Source: JAKZRT01 sp965247915
GTDB taxonomy: Bacteria > Pseudomonadota > Alphaproteobacteria > Rhodobacterales > Rhodobacteraceae
NCBI GenBank assembly: GCA_965247915.1
Contig: OZ252048.1
Span: forward strand, 248,001 to 312,000
DNA length: 64,000 bases
Direction of reading: 5' to 3'
In this document: positions 34,264 to 43,738 of the stretch, in pieces
Position numbering within the stretch: position 1 is the stretch's first letter
Layout of the letters: each line of letters opens with the position of its first letter
The notes under the pieces: generated by a model
Database searches by the model: none
The model's input: only the letters and a program-made list of their open reading frames with translations
Told to the model about the DNA's origin: nothing
Translations under genes and position numbers: made by a program

Positions 34264-35796
34264 ATGCTCGATGACATCAAAAAGCTGCCTGATGACCCGT
34301 CGGCATTGAAGGCGTTGATCGCTTCCATGGCGTCAGAACTGACGAACCGGAATGCCGGGCTGAAGAGCCGCGATGTGTTGATCGAGAAGCTGAAGCATCA
34401 ACTCGCGGGCCTGCGTCGTCATCAGTTCGGTTCGCGTTCAGAAAGCCTTGATCAGCTTGAACTGAAACTGGAAGAGCAAGAGATCGCACGGGCGGCGGAA
34501 AGCCCGCCCCCCGAGCCGTCGTCCGACGATGCCGATGAGAAACGGCAGCCAAAGCGCCGCCCACTGCCCGATCACCTGCCGCGCAACGAGACCGTAATTG
34601 GAATCGGCGAAGACTGCGCATCTTGCGGCGGCAGACTGCGCCGACTCGGCGAGGATGTGACCGAAGAGCTGGAATACAAGCCGGGGCGTTTTGTCGTGAA
34701 CCGGATCGTGCGTCCGCGCATGGCCTGTACCTGCTGCGAGAAGATCAGCCAGGCCGCACTGCCATCGCGTCCCATCGAACGCGGTCGTCCAGGACCCGGT
34801 CTGTTGGCGCATGTGTTGGTCAACAAATACGCGGATCATCTGCCGCTCTATCGCCAATCGCAAATCTTCGACCGCGACGGGATCGACCTTGAACGCTCAA
34901 CTTTGGCTGACTGGGTCGGCAACTCCACGGCGCTGCTCGAACCCCTGGCTGATGCCATTGGCCGTCATGTCCTGAACGGACAAGCAATCTTCGCTGATGA
35001 TACGCCCGTGAAGATGCAGGCGCCGGGTAGCGGCAAATGCAAGACGGCACGGTTCTGGACATACGCCAGAGATGAACGGCCATGGGCTGGCGATGCGTCC
35101 CCGGCGGCCTGGTATCAGTTCAGTGTCGACCGAAAGGGCATACGTACAATCGGCCATCTCAAGGACTACACCGGCTGGATGCACGCCGATGGCTACGCTG
35201 GATTTGAAGAGCTGTACCGCTCAGGCCGTATTCACGAGGTGGCCTGCATGGCGCATATCCGGCGCAAGTTCGTCGATGTGCAGCAATCCCAGGGCTCTGC
35301 CATCGCCGAAGAAGCGATCAGGCGCATCGCCGAACTTTACGCGGTCGAGAAGCAAGCCCGTGGATCGCCGCCGGATGAGCGGGTGCGGTTGAGGCAGGCA
35401 AAGGCAAAGCAGGTTCTCGATGATCCCGACACGTGGCTCGGTGCACAGCTCACGCGCATCTCTGGCAAAACGCCGCTGGCGCAGGCAATCCGCTATGCCA
35501 TCACCCGCATCAAACGGCTCAGGCCCTATCTTGATCACGGCTTGCTGGAGATAGACAACAACACAGCCGAAAGGGGAATGCGGGTCATCGCCATAGGCCG
35601 CAAGAACTGGCTCTTTGCCGGGTCCGAGCGTGGCGGCCGATCAGCCGCCATTGCCTACACGCTGATTGAGACAGCCAAGCTGAACGGCGTTGACCCTCAG
35701 GGCTGGCTCACAGATGTTCTGAGCCGCATCGCCGATCACAAGATCACCCGCATCGATGAACTTTTGCCTTGGTGTTACGCTGCCCCGGCAGCGTAA
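34264..35796 (+). CDS. tnpC: IS66 transposase TnpC
   Basis: A 510-residue IS66 transposase. The N-terminal leucine-rich coiled segment (DVLIEKLKHQLAGLRRHQFG) is followed by the Cys motif CASCGGRLRRLGEDV, the conserved ACTCCEKISQA, and the DDE core QAIFADDTPVKMQAPG, GWMHADGYAGFEELY and LEIDNNTAERGMRVIAIG (Glu). The sequence ends in the zinc-lacking tail LSRIADHKITRIDELLPW. Length and order are normal; the gene is intact. Confidence 0.95.
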   Translation: MLDDIKKLPDDPSALKALIASMASELTNRNAGLKSRDVLIEKLKHQLAGLRRHQFGSRSESLDQLELKLEEQEIARAAESPPPEPSSDDADEKRQPKRRPLPDHLPRNETVIGIGEDCASCGGRLRRLGEDVTEELEYKPGRFVVNRIVRPRMACTCCEKISQAALPSRPIERGRPGPGLLAHVLVNKYADHLPLYRQSQIFDRDGIDLERSTLADWVGNSTALLEPLADAIGRHVLNGQAIFADDTPVKMQAPGSGKCKTARFWTYARDERPWAGDASPAAWYQFSVDRKGIRTIGHLKDYTGWMHADGYAGFEELYRSGRIHEVACMAHIRRKFVDVQQSQGSAIAEEAIRRIAELYAVEKQARGSPPDERVRLRQAKAKQVLDDPDTWLGAQLTRISGKTPLAQAIRYAITRIKRLRPYLDHGLLEIDNNTAERGMRVIAIGRKNWLFAGSERGGRSAAIAYTLIETAKLNGVDPQGWLTDVLSRIADHKITRIDELLPWCYAAPAA

Positions 35797-35958
35797 CAGC
35801 GACCAGCTTATCCTCGCCAGAGCACCTTCACCGGACGGTCACAAAGCAGCTCGGCCATGCTTCGCCCGAAATGACGCGACGATATCAGCGAAGACGCGAT
35901 AGGTTCAGGGTCAACCTCACAAAAGCCGCAGGGCTGTGAATTTTAAGAAGATACCTAT

Positions 35959-36351
35959 TTAGGAAAGCCAATCTTCAACGCTCAAACCCCGAACACGCTT
36001 AAATTCTTTCATATTATTGGTCACCAGGATGAGATATCTGGCAATGGCCTGACCACCGATCAGCACGTCATAGGGCCCAATCGGAGTGCCCTGCTTTTTC
36101 AGGTCTGCACGAATTTTCCCGGCTGCATGTGCGTCTGATTTTGAAAACTCCAGAACATCAAACTGCAGCCCTTCAATGATCTGCAAATTCTGTTCAACGC
36201 GCTGGCTGTTATAGGCCCCGAAAGAAAGCTCATAAGAGACAATCGATGACATGCCAAAATCTCCAGGCTGGTATTGTTTAATCTTGGCAACTAGCCTCTC
36301 GTTCCCCTTCAACACCCCAATGACAGCATTGGTATCAAGTAAAAACTTCAC
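35959..36351 (-). CDS. vapC: VapC-type PIN domain toxin
   Basis: A 130-residue PIN domain ribonuclease. Acidic active-site residues are in MKFLLDTNAVIGVLKG (Asp6), SSIVSYELSFG (Glu) and IGPYDVLIGGQAIARYLILV with the following TNN (Asp and Asn). As a type II toxin it cleaves RNA, classically initiator tRNA, when not bound by its antitoxin. Its ATG overlaps the vapB stop by four bases. The pair sits next to a plasmid replication remnant, which fits a plasmid addiction module now in the chromosome. Confidence 0.93.
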   Translation of the reverse strand: MKFLLDTNAVIGVLKGNERLVAKIKQYQPGDFGMSSIVSYELSFGAYNSQRVEQNLQIIEGLQFDVLEFSKSDAHAAGKIRADLKKQGTPIGPYDVLIGGQAIARYLILVTNNMKEFKRVRGLSVEDWLS

Positions 36352-36596
36352 TTGAAGAAATCCAGAACAGGTCGATCCTGCTGCTCTTTTTGTCGATCCG
36401 ATACGCCTTCCAGAAAGTCAGCGTCCAAAGGCCTCTCGATTGCATCAAGCCATGCCCAATCTGCGGACAGAGGTTCCAACACAACCGCATTCCCTTCGCG
36501 ACGAATCCGGACTTGCTCACCCTCAAAGCGAAACTCCTTAGGCAGGCGAACCGCTTGGGAACGGCCAGTCATGAATATTTTTGCGGTTGAGGGCAT
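36348..36596 (-). CDS. vapB: VapB-type antitoxin
   Basis: An 82-residue AbrB/SpoVT-type antitoxin. The swapped-hairpin DNA-binding part is MPSTAKIFMTGRSQAVRLPK and EFRFEGEQVRIRREGNAVVLEP; the C-terminal tail (LDADFLEGVSDRQKEQQDRP) binds and blocks the toxin. Antitoxin-first order and four-base overlap with vapC are typical, and the dimer usually represses its own promoter. Confidence 0.92.
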   Translation of the reverse strand: MPSTAKIFMTGRSQAVRLPKEFRFEGEQVRIRREGNAVVLEPLSADWAWLDAIERPLDADFLEGVSDRQKEQQDRPVLDFFK

Positions 36597-36663
36597 CGCG
36601 ATAAATCTCCATTAGTAGGTATCAATGATATATACCATACAGAGCGAGAGTTCAAGTGCAGTG

Positions 36664-36930
36664 ACTGAATCCAGCTCTTCTGCCGGATCGCCATCCGCAG
36701 CATGACCTGTTTATCTGCGATGTGGCGGATGCCGTCCTCAAGGACGTTATGCAGCATATGGAGCACCCGTTTTACTCGCTCTCGAAGAAACCAGAAACTT
36801 CGGTGAAGCGATACAGGAACGGTGAGCACTGGCTGGAAATTACGCCAAGCGTCAAAGGTCTTGCCACGATCTACGACAAGGATATTCTGATCTACTGCAT
36901 CAGCTAGATCATGGCGAAGCTGAAGCAGGG
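36664..36930 (+). pseudogene. plasmid replication initiator (RepA, RPA family) remnant
   Basis: The frame gives LLPDRHPQHDLFICDVADAV, then MEHPFYSLSKKPETSVKRYR and SVKGLATIYDKDILIYCIS, closely matching the N-terminal part of alphaproteobacterial RepA replication initiators (PF10134). A TAG stop replaces the usual Gln codon in the following IMAKLKQG, and at 36931 the left end of an IS21 element interrupts the gene. Only about 85 residues survive. With vapBC next door this shows that plasmid DNA was incorporated here. Confidence 0.78.
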
Positions 36931-37040
36931 TGAGAACGCCGGAGCAATAATCCCTCACTGAAGCGGCCGGAGAGTCTGGTTGCGCCGGAGCAAAATTCCG
37001 TCAGCGATAGCCCTTTGCATTTTGGAGCGAAGGGTGGGGG

Positions 37041-38542
37041 ATGAAGCGAGTGGAACTGTATGGGCGGCCTCACCACGCGGTAATGATTGAGGGTCTGAGC
37101 CAACGCGAAGCGGCTCGTTGTTTTGGGATCGACCCGCGCACGGTCAGGAAGATGTTGAGCTATTCGGTGCCACCGGGTTATGTCCGGACGCGGCCTCCGG
37201 TCCGCCCGAAGCTCGATCCGTTCATCGGTATTATCGACCGTATCCTGGAAAAGAGGATAAGGATCGTCCGAAGAAGCAACGTCACACATCGAAGCGGATA
37301 TTCGAGCGGCTGCGTGATGCGTACGGCTTTACGGGCAAGATCACCATTGTGAAGGACTACATCTGCGGTGTCCGACAGCGCCGGCGGGAGATGTTTGTTC
37401 CGCTGACGCATCCTCCCGGCCACGCCCAGGTTGATTTTGGCGAGGCCCTGGCCGTCATCGGCGGCGTGGAACGCAAGATCCACTTCCTGGCGATGAGCCT
37501 ACCCCACTCGGACGCCTGCTTTGTGAAGGCCTATCCGGGGGAGACCACGGAGGCCTTCTGTGACGGCCATGTCTCGGGGTTCTCCTTCTTCGGCGGTGTG
37601 CCGCGCTCGATCCTTTATGACAACACCAGGATTGCGGTGGCCCGCATCCTCGGTGACGGCAAGCGTCAGCGGACACGTGTGTTCAGCGAGTTACGATCCC
37701 ATTACCTGTTCGAGGACCGCTTTGGCCGCCCCGGCAAGGGGAACGACAAGGGCAAGGTCGAGGGGATCGTCGGCTATTGCCGCCGGAACTTCGTGGTGCC
37801 GATGCCAAGGTTCCGGAACTTCGATGATCTCAACACGCATCTTGAAGCCTGCTGCGCCAAGCGATGGGCGGAACAACTGCGTGGCCACGACCAGACGGTC
37901 GGCGAACGCCTGGAACGGGATCGTGCGGTTCTTCAGCGCCTTTGCGCAATCGCCTACGACGCCTGCGACAAGCGCCCGGGGCGGGTCAGTTCGCTGTCGC
38001 TGGTGCGCTATCGCGGCACCGATTACTCCGTCCCCACACGGTTCGGCCATTGCGAGGTGCTGGTCCGCGGCTATGTCCACGAGGTGGTCATCAGTTGCGC
38101 CGCAGAGGTGATTGCCAGGCACCCGCGTTCATACGAGCAAGAGGACTTCGTCTTCGATCCGCTGCACTATCTGTCCTTGCTGGAGCAAAAGACCAACGCG
38201 CTGGATCAGGCGGCTCCCTTGGCCGGCTGGCTGTTGCCGCCGGTGTTCGGCGATCTCCGCCGCCTACTTGAAGCGCGGATGGGCAAAGCCGGGAAGCGGG
38301 AATACGTCCAGGTGCTGAGGCTAATCGAGAGCTTCTCCCCCGACGATGTTCGAGCCGCCATATCGGAGGCGCTGGAGCGCGGCGTGATCGGCTTCGATGC
38401 GGTCAAGCACCTGGTGCTGTGCCGGATCGAGAAGCGGCCGCCACGCTTGAACCTGCTGGCCCATCCCTATCTGCCGCGCGCCGAGGTGGCAACAACCTCG
38501 GCGCGCTCGTACATGGGGCTCCTGAAGGGGGCAGCGCCATGA
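37041..38542 (+). pseudogene. istA: IS21 transposase IstA, frameshifted
   Basis: The ATG at 37041 starts MKRVELYGRPHHAVMIEGLS and the helix-turn-helix QREAARCFGIDPRTVRKML, running to DRILE. Near 37247-37254 the frame changes (GGAAAAGAGG has gained or lost a base) and the remainder DKDRPKKQRHTSKRIFERLR, HAQVDFGEALAVIGG (Asp), VPRSILYDNTRIAV (Asp) and KGNDKGKVEGIVGYCRRNF (Glu) continues to 38542. Full length would be about 500 residues. Unless the shift is a sequencing error, this IstA is not made intact. Confidence 0.85.
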
Positions 38543-39303
38543 GCGATACGCCACAGCTCTTGCTGGCCCATCATCTGAAGGCCCTCAAGCTGCCGACCTT
38601 CCTACGGGAATACGACAAGCAGGCCCGCCAATGCGCTGCCGAGGGCGTCGATCATGTGCGTTACCTTGTTCGCCTGACCGAACTGGAGTTGATTGATCGG
38701 GAACGCCGCATGGTCGAGCGGCGGATCAGGATGGCCAGGTTCCCCGCCGTCAAAAGCTTGGACAGCTTCGACTTCAAAGCCATGCCATCGCTCAACAAGA
38801 TGATGGTTCTGGAACTGGCGCGTTGTGAATACATCGAGCGTCGTGAAAACGTCATCGCACTTGGCAATAGCGGCACCGGCAAAACCCATATCGCCCTCGG
38901 CCTCGGTCTGGCGGCTTGTCAGAAAGGCCTCACCGTCGGCTTTATCACGGCGGCGGCTTTGGTCCACGAGCTCATCGAGGCCAGGGACGAGAAGCGCCTG
39001 TTGCGGTTCCAGAAGCAGTTAGCAAAATACAAGCTGCTGATCATCGATGAGCTCGGCTTCGTGCCGCTTAGCAAAACCGGGGCCGCGTTGTTGTTCGAGG
39101 TGTTCAGCCAACGTTACGAAGGCGGCTCCACCCTGGTGACCTCCAATCTACCGTTCGATGAGTGGACCGACGTGTTCGGTTCCGAGCGCCTGACTGGGGC
39201 GTTGCTGGACCGGCTCACACACCACGTTCATATCCTGGAGATGAACGGCGACAGCTACCGTCTCAACCAGAGCCAAAAACGGCGGAAACCCCCAAAAACC
39301 TGA
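38539..39303 (+). CDS. istB: IS21 helper ATPase IstB
   Basis: A 254-residue AAA+ ATPase related to DnaC. Walker A is GNSGTGKTHIALGLG, Walker B is KLLIIDELGFVPLS, and the sensor segment is LVTSNLPFDEWTDVFG. The ATG at 38539 overlaps the istA stop. It is intact and would load or select target DNA for IstA. Confidence 0.95.
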   Translation: MSDTPQLLLAHHLKALKLPTFLREYDKQARQCAAEGVDHVRYLVRLTELELIDRERRMVERRIRMARFPAVKSLDSFDFKAMPSLNKMMVLELARCEYIERRENVIALGNSGTGKTHIALGLGLAACQKGLTVGFITAAALVHELIEARDEKRLLRFQKQLAKYKLLIIDELGFVPLSKTGAALLFEVFSQRYEGGSTLVTSNLPFDEWTDVFGSERLTGALLDRLTHHVHILEMNGDSYRLNQSQKRRKPPKT

Positions 39304-39968
39304 CAACCCAGCCCATGGTTGACCCGGTGGGCCCACAGGAACCTCCCACGCTGCTTCGCTTCGCGTAACGCAAGCGCTACACGAAGCAGCGCGGGTCCCT
39401 CCTATGGGCTACCGGGACAACCGCCAACGCTGGGCTGAATCGCATCAAGTGGTGCATTTTTACGCCGGCCAGTGGTGTACTTTTACTCCGGCGTTGACAC
39501 CGGGGCCGGAAAGTGACCGAGAAAAAGATTGGTGACACCAATTCAGAAGAGGTAGTTCAATACATGGTTGGCGCATTGGATGACACGCGCGAAACCGTGT
39601 AGCGGGGCCGGGCATGAAAGATCGCGTGGTTCTTGTTACCGGGTCAAATGAAGGCATCGGATTTGCCATTGCCGGGCTCTGTCATGACCGGGGTGCGCGT
39701 GTGGTTCTGCACGGGCTGGATGCCGGGGTACTGGAAGCGTCCGCACAGAAACTAGGCGCTGACGTAAGCTATATCGCGGCTGATTTGCGTGACCGGGATG
39801 CACCGGGGCGGATCATTGATTTCGTGATGGCGCAGCATGGTCGAATCGATGGCTTAGTGAACAATGCCGGGATGCTGGATCGCTGTACATGACCTGCTCC
39901 CCGAAAACTGGTCCATTTGAAAGGAGGATCTGTTCGCTTAATGTTCACGAGAACGAGGAGAACAGAGA

Positions 39969-40235
39969 ATGCGCAAGTCACGGTTTAGCGAAGAGCAGAT
40001 TGTTCGGATCATTCAGGAGTATGCGGCGGGTGCGAAAGTGTCCGAGTTGTGCCGTAAGCACGGTATGTCGGATGCCACCTTTTACAAATGGAAAGCCAGG
40101 TATGGCGGCCTTCAGATTTCCGATGTCAGGCGGCTGAAAGACCTGGAATCGGAGAACGGCAAGCTGAAGAAGCTGCTGGCCGAAACCATGCTTGATAATG
40201 CTGGCCTGAAAGGGCTTCTGGCAAAAAACTTCTGA
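39969..40235 (+). CDS. IS3 family transposase orfA
   Basis: An 88-residue helix-turn-helix protein: MRKSRFSEEQIVRIIQEYAA, AKVSELCRKHGMSDATFYKW and a leucine-zipper-like end LKDLESENGKLKKLLAETML. It is intact. In this family a fusion OrfAB is made by programmed frameshifting at the end of orfA. Confidence 0.93.
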   Translation: MRKSRFSEEQIVRIIQEYAAGAKVSELCRKHGMSDATFYKWKARYGGLQISDVRRLKDLESENGKLKKLLAETMLDNAGLKGLLAKNF

Positions 40236-40261
40236 AGCCTGCAAGCCGCCGGGAAGCAGTC

Positions 40262-41128
40262 ATGGTTCTTTGCCGTGACTATCAGTTTTCAACTCGGCGG
40301 GCCTGTGGGCTGATTGGGTTTTCCAGATCGAGTAATGAATACAGAGGAAGGCCGGATCGCCATGCGAGGATACGGGAACGGCTGGTCACGCTTTCCGGCA
40401 AACACCGACGCTATGGCTATCGCATGTTGCATGCCAAGCTTGGCCAGGAGGGTTTCAAGGTGAACGTGAAAGTGGTGGAGCGACTTTACCGAGAGGAGCG
40501 CCTGACCCTGCGCCGCCGCAATCGCAAGAAAATCCCCAAGGGCGTGCGCGAAGGCGCCTGGTGCCCGATCGCCGCCAACCAGCGGTGGAGCCTGGACTTC
40601 ACCATGGATGCGCTCGCCAACGGCAGGAAGTTCCGCACCGTCAATCTGAAAGACGACTGCACACGGGAATGTCCGGCGATTGATGTGGCCCTGTCGATCC
40701 CCGGCTCCCGCGTGGTGGAAATGCTGGAACGGGTGGCTCGTGAGCGGGGGTACCCGGATGTTCTGACCGTTGACAATGGGCCTGAACTACGAGGCCGCGC
40801 GCTTGATGGCTGGGCAGATGATCACGGCGTGCAGCTCTACTTCATCGACCCGGGCAAGCCGACCCAGAACGCCTACATCGAAAGTTTCAACGGCCGGTTT
40901 CGCGAAGAATGCCTGAACTTGAACTGGTTCACCTCGCTGGCCGGGGCAGAAAGGATCATCGAGGACTGGCGGATCGATTACAATCAAAACCGGCCCCACT
41001 CTTCGCTGAACTATCAAACCCCGGAAGAATTTGCCGCAAACAGGCCTTTCCATAAACCGCAATGGGCAGCGACGCTTGAGATATCTGAAGGCTCCGCGCC
41101 ACCGCCCATTGCTCACGCCGCCGAATAA
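40262..41128 (+). CDS. IS3 family transposase orfB
   Basis: A 288-residue integrase-like protein with an intact DDE triad: WSLDFTMDALANG (Asp), LTVDNGPELRGRAL (Asp) and QNAYIESFNGRFREECL (Glu). The HTH_21 segment HRRYGYRMLHAKLGQEGF is at the N-terminal side. Translation probably occurs as the OrfAB fusion. The element therefore looks capable of transposition. Confidence 0.93.
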   Translation: MVLCRDYQFSTRRACGLIGFSRSSNEYRGRPDRHARIRERLVTLSGKHRRYGYRMLHAKLGQEGFKVNVKVVERLYREERLTLRRRNRKKIPKGVREGAWCPIAANQRWSLDFTMDALANGRKFRTVNLKDDCTRECPAIDVALSIPGSRVVEMLERVARERGYPDVLTVDNGPELRGRALDGWADDHGVQLYFIDPGKPTQNAYIESFNGRFREECLNLNWFTSLAGAERIIEDWRIDYNQNRPHSSLNYQTPEEFAANRPFHKPQWAATLEISEGSAPPPIAHAAE

Positions 41129-41639
41129 TGGCAAACAAAAGAGGAACAGAGTCTACCTAAAAGTGGCCCTCAAATTGGGGGCAGGTCATACACTCAACAC
41201 GGTAACGGCCGATTTGGTTGATAGTATGTTCGCGGTCAATTTCCGTGCGCCACTGATGCTGATACAGGCCGCGGCGGCGCAAATGGCAAAGCAGCAGAGC
41301 GGTGGCAGTATCGTCAACATAGGCTCGGTGAATGCGTCCTGCGGGGCACCAACGCTGCTGGTCTATTCTGCCACTAAAGGGGCGCTGGCGACGATCACCA
41401 GAAATCTTGGGGCCACGCTGGGGCCGAAACATGTGCGGATCAATCAGATTAATGTCGGCTGGACGGTGACTGAATCCGAGAACCGGATTCAGGCGGCCGA
41501 GGGGCAGCCGGAAAACTGGGAAGCGTTGATCCCCGCGGATTACAAGCCAAGCGGCGCGCTGTTGACGCCAGAACAGGTGGCACAGCACTCTGTATTCTAT
41601 AGTCGCAAACCCAAGCGGCAGCGGGAAAATCTCGGTCGT

Positions 41640-42614
41640 CTAGCTGCTACAAGTTGTGGAGAACGGACGACCGTGGTGACTGTCCATTACGTATTTCGCC
41701 ACGTAGTAATCTATATGACTCCCCCCGCCGTTCTTCAGCAGCGTGATCTCATCGGCTCGGCTGCGTCCGGAATGGGTTTTCTGGCAGAGTTCGAAGTAAT
41801 CCGCCTGCACTTCATCTTGACTGATCACACCACGCTCAAACGGGCCCAGAAATTCGCCGGACCTTGTGGTCGTTTGCCGATGGTCAACAAATATCGTTGC
41901 CCGACGCATGACATCGTCGTCAGATTCCCGCATTTCAGGGGTGAAAGAGCCCACCAGGTCAACATGCACACCGGGTTTCAGCAATTTGCCTTTTAGGTGC
42001 GGCTCCGACGCCATCGTCGCGCTTGAGATAATGTCCGCCTCGGCGACGGCGGCATCCAGATTACTTGCAACTTCGGATTTGATTCCCATTTCATCCAGCA
42101 GCTTGACCAGAGCTTCGGCGTTTGCGACTGTCCTGTTCCAGATCTGAATTCGCTTAAGATTGGGTCGCACAGACAGATGCGCCCGCACCAGATAAGGCGC
42201 CAGCCCACCAGCGCCAATCATCAGGAAATTTTCTGCATCTTCGCGGGACAACAATTGTGACCCCAGCGCCGAATCCGCCGAGGTTTTCCGGAAAATCACC
42301 GCTTCCCCGTCAATCACTGCTTCGGTCACGCCGTTCTCGGCGTTGATATAGACATAGATCGAGTTAACGTTCGATATTCCATGGCGTGCCCTGTTGTTCG
42401 GGAACGACGTTACAAGCTTGGCAAGAATCCCCTCTCCCGGTTCCCATGCCGGAAGGATAATGAAGGAATCGGGATGGCCCTGGGAATTGGTTTCGTTATA
42501 GATCGAACGATCGCTGTGGCGGGGCATCCCGCCCAGATGCGCCTGCCGTAATGCCGGAACCAGATCTTTGAAGGTCAACAATTCATGGACACGGTCGGCA
42601 TTGATAAGTTCCAT
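41640..42614 (-). CDS. ornithine cyclodeaminase/mu-crystallin family protein
   Basis: A 324-residue NAD(P)-dependent enzyme. The N-terminal segment MELINADRVHELLTFKDLVP is typical, the conserved Lys is in GILAKLVTSFPNN, the Rossmann motif is FLMIGAGGLAPYLVRAHL, and the later block is VHVDLVGSFTPEMRESDDDV. Family members convert ornithine to proline, reduce imino acids or act on lysine and alanine analogues. It is the last gene of a five-gene ABC-importer operon, 14 bases after the ATPase gene, which suggests it processes the imported amino compound. The exact substrate is unknown. Confidence 0.9.
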   Translation of the reverse strand: MELINADRVHELLTFKDLVPALRQAHLGGMPRHSDRSIYNETNSQGHPDSFIILPAWEPGEGILAKLVTSFPNNRARHGISNVNSIYVYINAENGVTEAVIDGEAVIFRKTSADSALGSQLLSREDAENFLMIGAGGLAPYLVRAHLSVRPNLKRIQIWNRTVANAEALVKLLDEMGIKSEVASNLDAAVAEADIISSATMASEPHLKGKLLKPGVHVDLVGSFTPEMRESDDDVMRRATIFVDHRQTTTRSGEFLGPFERGVISQDEVQADYFELCQKTHSGRSRADEITLLKNGGGSHIDYYVAKYVMDSHHGRPFSTTCSS

Positions 42615-42628
42615 CAGAATTCTCCGGT

Positions 42629-43738
42629 TCAGTTGATTTTTGTATCGGCTATCACGACCGCATTTTGTGGATCGAAATAGACTGCATACGGATTGGCGTC
42701 TGATACCACCTTCGGATGGACATCCGCATGTATTTGGATCCCGTCGTCCATCGTCAATTCCAGATGCACCCGGTCACCAAGAAAAGTTCGATCGGTCAGT
42801 TTTCCGGACAACGACACATGAGCGTCGGTCGTTGGCGAGCCCGGCAGCAGATCCTCTGGGCGTATGACAACTGAGACTGTATCACCGGGCGCAGGCTGCT
42901 CCGCCGTTGTAACCCGGGACTGCGGTATTCGCCATTCGTTGCCAGCAATCTCGATCAGGAGTTCATTTTCCTGGATGGTGCGAACACGCCCTTCAAACAC
43001 ATTTGCCGCGCCGACGAAGCGGGCCACATAAAGATTGACCGGATTCGAGTATATGTCTTGTGGCGAACCAAGTTGCTCAATCCGACCTGCGTTCATTACT
43101 GCCACCTGATCGGACATTGACATCGCTTCTTGTTGATCATGAGTGACAAATATGAATGTTTTCTGAGTTTTGCGCTGAATAACCTTCAGCTCTTTCTGCA
43201 TCTGCAATCGCAGACGCAGATCCAGCGCACCTAGCGGTTCGTCCAATAGCAAAACAGCTGGGTCCGGGGCTAGTGCCCGAGCCAACGCAACTCTTTGACG
43301 CTGCCCGCCGGAAAGCTCGTCGGGATACCGCCCACCAATGCTGGGCAGCTGAATGAGATCAAGCAATTCTTCACAACGCCGCGCAATGGCATTTTGGTCC
43401 ATACCCTGCATTTCACAACCGAAGCCAATGTTGGTCTGAACATCCATATGTGGGAAAAGGGCATAGTCCTGAAACACCATTTTGGCAGGCCGATTGTGGG
43501 TGGGGATATTGGTAATATCCTGCCCGTTGATCAGGATGTTGCCCTGATCCGGGTCGCAGAAGCCGACAATACTACGTAACAAGGTGGATTTTCCACAGCC
43601 GGATGGCCCCAGAAGTGTGACGAACAGCCCCTTCCCAACGATCAACGACACATCCTTCAATGCCTGAAACGAACCAAATTTTTTTGATATTGACCGAATT
43701 TCAATAGCCGGTGTCACGTCAAACATCATCTGCTCCAA
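42629..43738 (-). CDS. polyamine-type ABC transporter ATPase
   Basis: A 369-residue PotA-type ATPase. Walker A is GPSGCGKST (residues 44-52), the Q-loop is in MVFQDYALFPHMDV, the signature is LSGGQRQRVALARAL, Walker B is VLLLDEPLGALD and the His switch is VTHDQQEAMS. The C-terminal 120 residues form a TOBE domain (GDTVSVVIRPEDLLPG). It overlaps the upstream permease gene by 20 bases. It drives uptake through the two permeases encoded at 43719 and 44537. Confidence 0.93.
   Translation of the reverse strand: MEQMMFDVTPAIEIRSISKKFGSFQALKDVSLIVGKGLFVTLLGPSGCGKSTLLRSIVGFCDPDQGNILINGQDITNIPTHNRPAKMVFQDYALFPHMDVQTNIGFGCEMQGMDQNAIARRCEELLDLIQLPSIGGRYPDELSGGQRQRVALARALAPDPAVLLLDEPLGALDLRLRLQMQKELKVIQRKTQKTFIFVTHDQQEAMSMSDQVAVMNAGRIEQLGSPQDIYSNPVNLYVARFVGAANVFEGRVRTIQENELLIEIAGNEWRIPQSRVTTAEQPAPGDTVSVVIRPEDLLPGSPTTDAHVSLSGKLTDRTFLGDRVHLELTMDDGIQIHADVHPKVVSDANPYAVYFDPQNAVVIADTKIN

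Larger units (their letters stand above)
33369..35842 (+). mobile_element. IS66 family element
   Basis: Ends are imperfect inverted repeats GTAACCGTCCGGCC at 33369 and GTGACCGTCCGGTG read inward from 35842. The element is 2474 bp with the normal tnpA-tnpB-tnpC order. The 8-bp flanks (GATCTATC left, AAAGCAGC right) do not match, so no target duplication remains, suggesting rearrangement after insertion. tnpA is broken by a tandem duplication; tnpB and tnpC are intact. Confidence 0.88.
36931..39499 (+). mobile_element. IS21 family element (first copy)
   Basis: The ends read TGAGAACGCCGGAGCAATAA at 36931 and TGTCAACGCCGGAGTAAAAG inward from 39499, with a second internal copy of the CGCCGGAGCAAAATT-type repeat near 36970, as in IS21 elements with multiple terminal repeats. 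It contains istA (frameshifted) and istB. It interrupts the repA remnant on the left. No target duplication is recognised. Confidence 0.85.
39890..41188 (+). mobile_element. IS3 family element (IS407-like group), intact
   Basis: The ends are TGACCTGCTCCCCGAAAAC at 39890 and TGACCTGCCCCCAATTTGAG inward from 41188. A 4-bp target duplication TACA is present on both sides (39886-39889 and 41189-41192). The element is 1299 bp and contains intact orfA and orfB. It splits an SDR gene. The clear duplication suggests a recent event. Confidence 0.95.
39614..41643 (+). pseudogene. SDR family oxidoreductase interrupted by IS3
   Basis: The first part (39614-39889) has the Rossmann motif TGSNEGIGFAIAGL and LVNNAGMLDR. 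An IS3 element then intervenes, and the second part (from 41189) continues TLNTVTADLVDSMFAVNFRA with the catalytic Ser and YxxxK region NIGSVNASCGAPTLLVYSAT then KGALA. Removing the IS and one TACA repeat joins both in frame as LDRCTLNTVTADL. The 3' end appears to carry a second frameshift near 41590, after which a short frame ends at the TAG at 41641. The enzyme is inactive; it would have oxidised or reduced a small molecule linked to the neighbouring catabolic cluster. Confidence 0.85.

Noticed and set aside
41189..41996. Plus-strand frame continuing from the SDR second half to 41996
   Set aside because: Beyond about 41640 it runs antisense through the cyclodeaminase-like gene; the SDR reading frame has been lost before that point.
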